From assembly GCF_920984735.1 (NCBI RefSeq), contig NZ_CAKLBU010000029.1, positions 1 to 50,307 of the forward strand: DNA of 50,307 nucleotides. The letters run 5' to 3'. Source of the stretch: Pedobacter sp. Leaf250 (GTDB lineage: Bacteria > Bacteroidota > Bacteroidia > Sphingobacteriales > Sphingobacteriaceae). Under the pieces are notes generated by a model. The model was not told the origin of the DNA and made no database searches. It saw only the letters and a list, made by a program, of their open reading frames with translations. The translations under genes were made by a program, and so were the position numbers. Shown piece by piece: positions 50,227 to 50,307 of the stretch (within the stretch, counting starts at the first letter, position 1; each line of letters starts with the position of its first letter).

Positions 50227-50307
50227 AGCCTTAGTTCGAGAAGTAGTCAAACTTGCTACAATAAAAAGATAATTTTATACTCAAAACTAAGGCTTATGTC
50301 AAATATA
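50227..50307 (+). other. Possible element end or gene start cut by the window edge
   Basis: AGCCTTAGTT (50227-50236) and AACTAAGGCT (50285-50294) are perfect 10-bp inverted repeats 48 bases apart. An ATG follows at 50296 (codons Met-Ser-Asn-Ile before the edge). This could be the left end of a mobile element or an operator before a gene. Too little is visible to decide. Confidence 0.3.

Larger units (their letters stand above)
49880..50307. other. Non-coding right flank
   Basis: Holds the gcvP promoter area (near 49905), an AT-rich region, the second REP-like copy (50052-50211), and at the edge a 10-bp inverted repeat followed by a possible start codon (50227-50307). No complete gene. Confidence 0.6.

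Overview
The window looks like chromosomal DNA of a pigmented, aerobic Bacteroidota of the Sphingobacteriaceae type, with Pedobacter or a close relative as the best guess. The evidence is the AT-rich composition, repeated matches to the Bacteroidota promoter elements (TTTG at about -33, TAnnTTTG at about -7), the near absence of Shine-Dalgarno sites, and family content typical of that group: BT_3928-like, CCC-motif, head GIN, DUF1599, CruF and CrtD proteins. Almost all of it is core genome. I see no prophage, CRISPR array, complete insertion sequence, tRNA or rRNA gene.

Layout. 1-0.6 kb is non-coding and holds a textbook promoter firing leftward out of the window. 0.6-6.2 kb holds a CoA-binding protein, a DinB protein, a large FAD oxidoreductase, a LemA plus two TPM-domain proteins, a small gene that appears broken by one stop codon, and a NUDIX hydrolase. 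6.2-8.5 kb holds a 39-bp perfect inverted repeat, dnaA, and an upstream region with DnaA-box-like sites (possible oriC). 8.5-12.6 kb holds a methylmalonyl-CoA mutase catalytic subunit, an A-type Fe-S carrier and an ABC permease. 12.6-18.6 kb is a surface-sugar block: PHP-type phosphatase, GalE, UDP-xylose synthase, UDP-glucose dehydrogenase and the Kdo transferase WaaA. 18.6-20.1 kb holds gluconokinase and ferrochelatase.

20.2-24.2 kb is the most coherent system. It is a leftward five-gene cluster encoding acyltransferase, glycosyltransferase, CruF-like hydratase, IspH and CrtW-like ketolase. CrtD lies at 30.1-31.6 kb. Together these predict a keto, 1'-hydroxy, 3',4'-didehydro gamma-carotene (flexixanthin type) that is glycosylated and acylated. 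Phytoene synthase, phytoene desaturase, cyclase and CrtZ are not in the window.

24.2-44.5 kb is mixed housekeeping: RlmD, M28 peptidase, shikimate kinase, a DppB-type permease with a BT_3928-like partner, FolP, the diadenylate cyclase CdaA, a bacilliredoxin, small membrane proteins, a GH3-family enzyme, LptB, RecJ and a metallo-hydrolase. 44.5-50.3 kb holds YceI, a VOC protein, a lipoprotein and the glycine decarboxylase GcvP. This stretch is rich in intergenic repeats, including two inverted copies of a ~160-bp REP-like element that bracket it.

The observations most worth following are the carotenoid glycolipid pathway, the paired REP-like element, the 39-bp inverted repeat beside dnaA, the in-frame nonsense codon at 5491, two unannotated small ORFs, and the outward promoter at the left edge. 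Nothing here is clearly a wholly new system.
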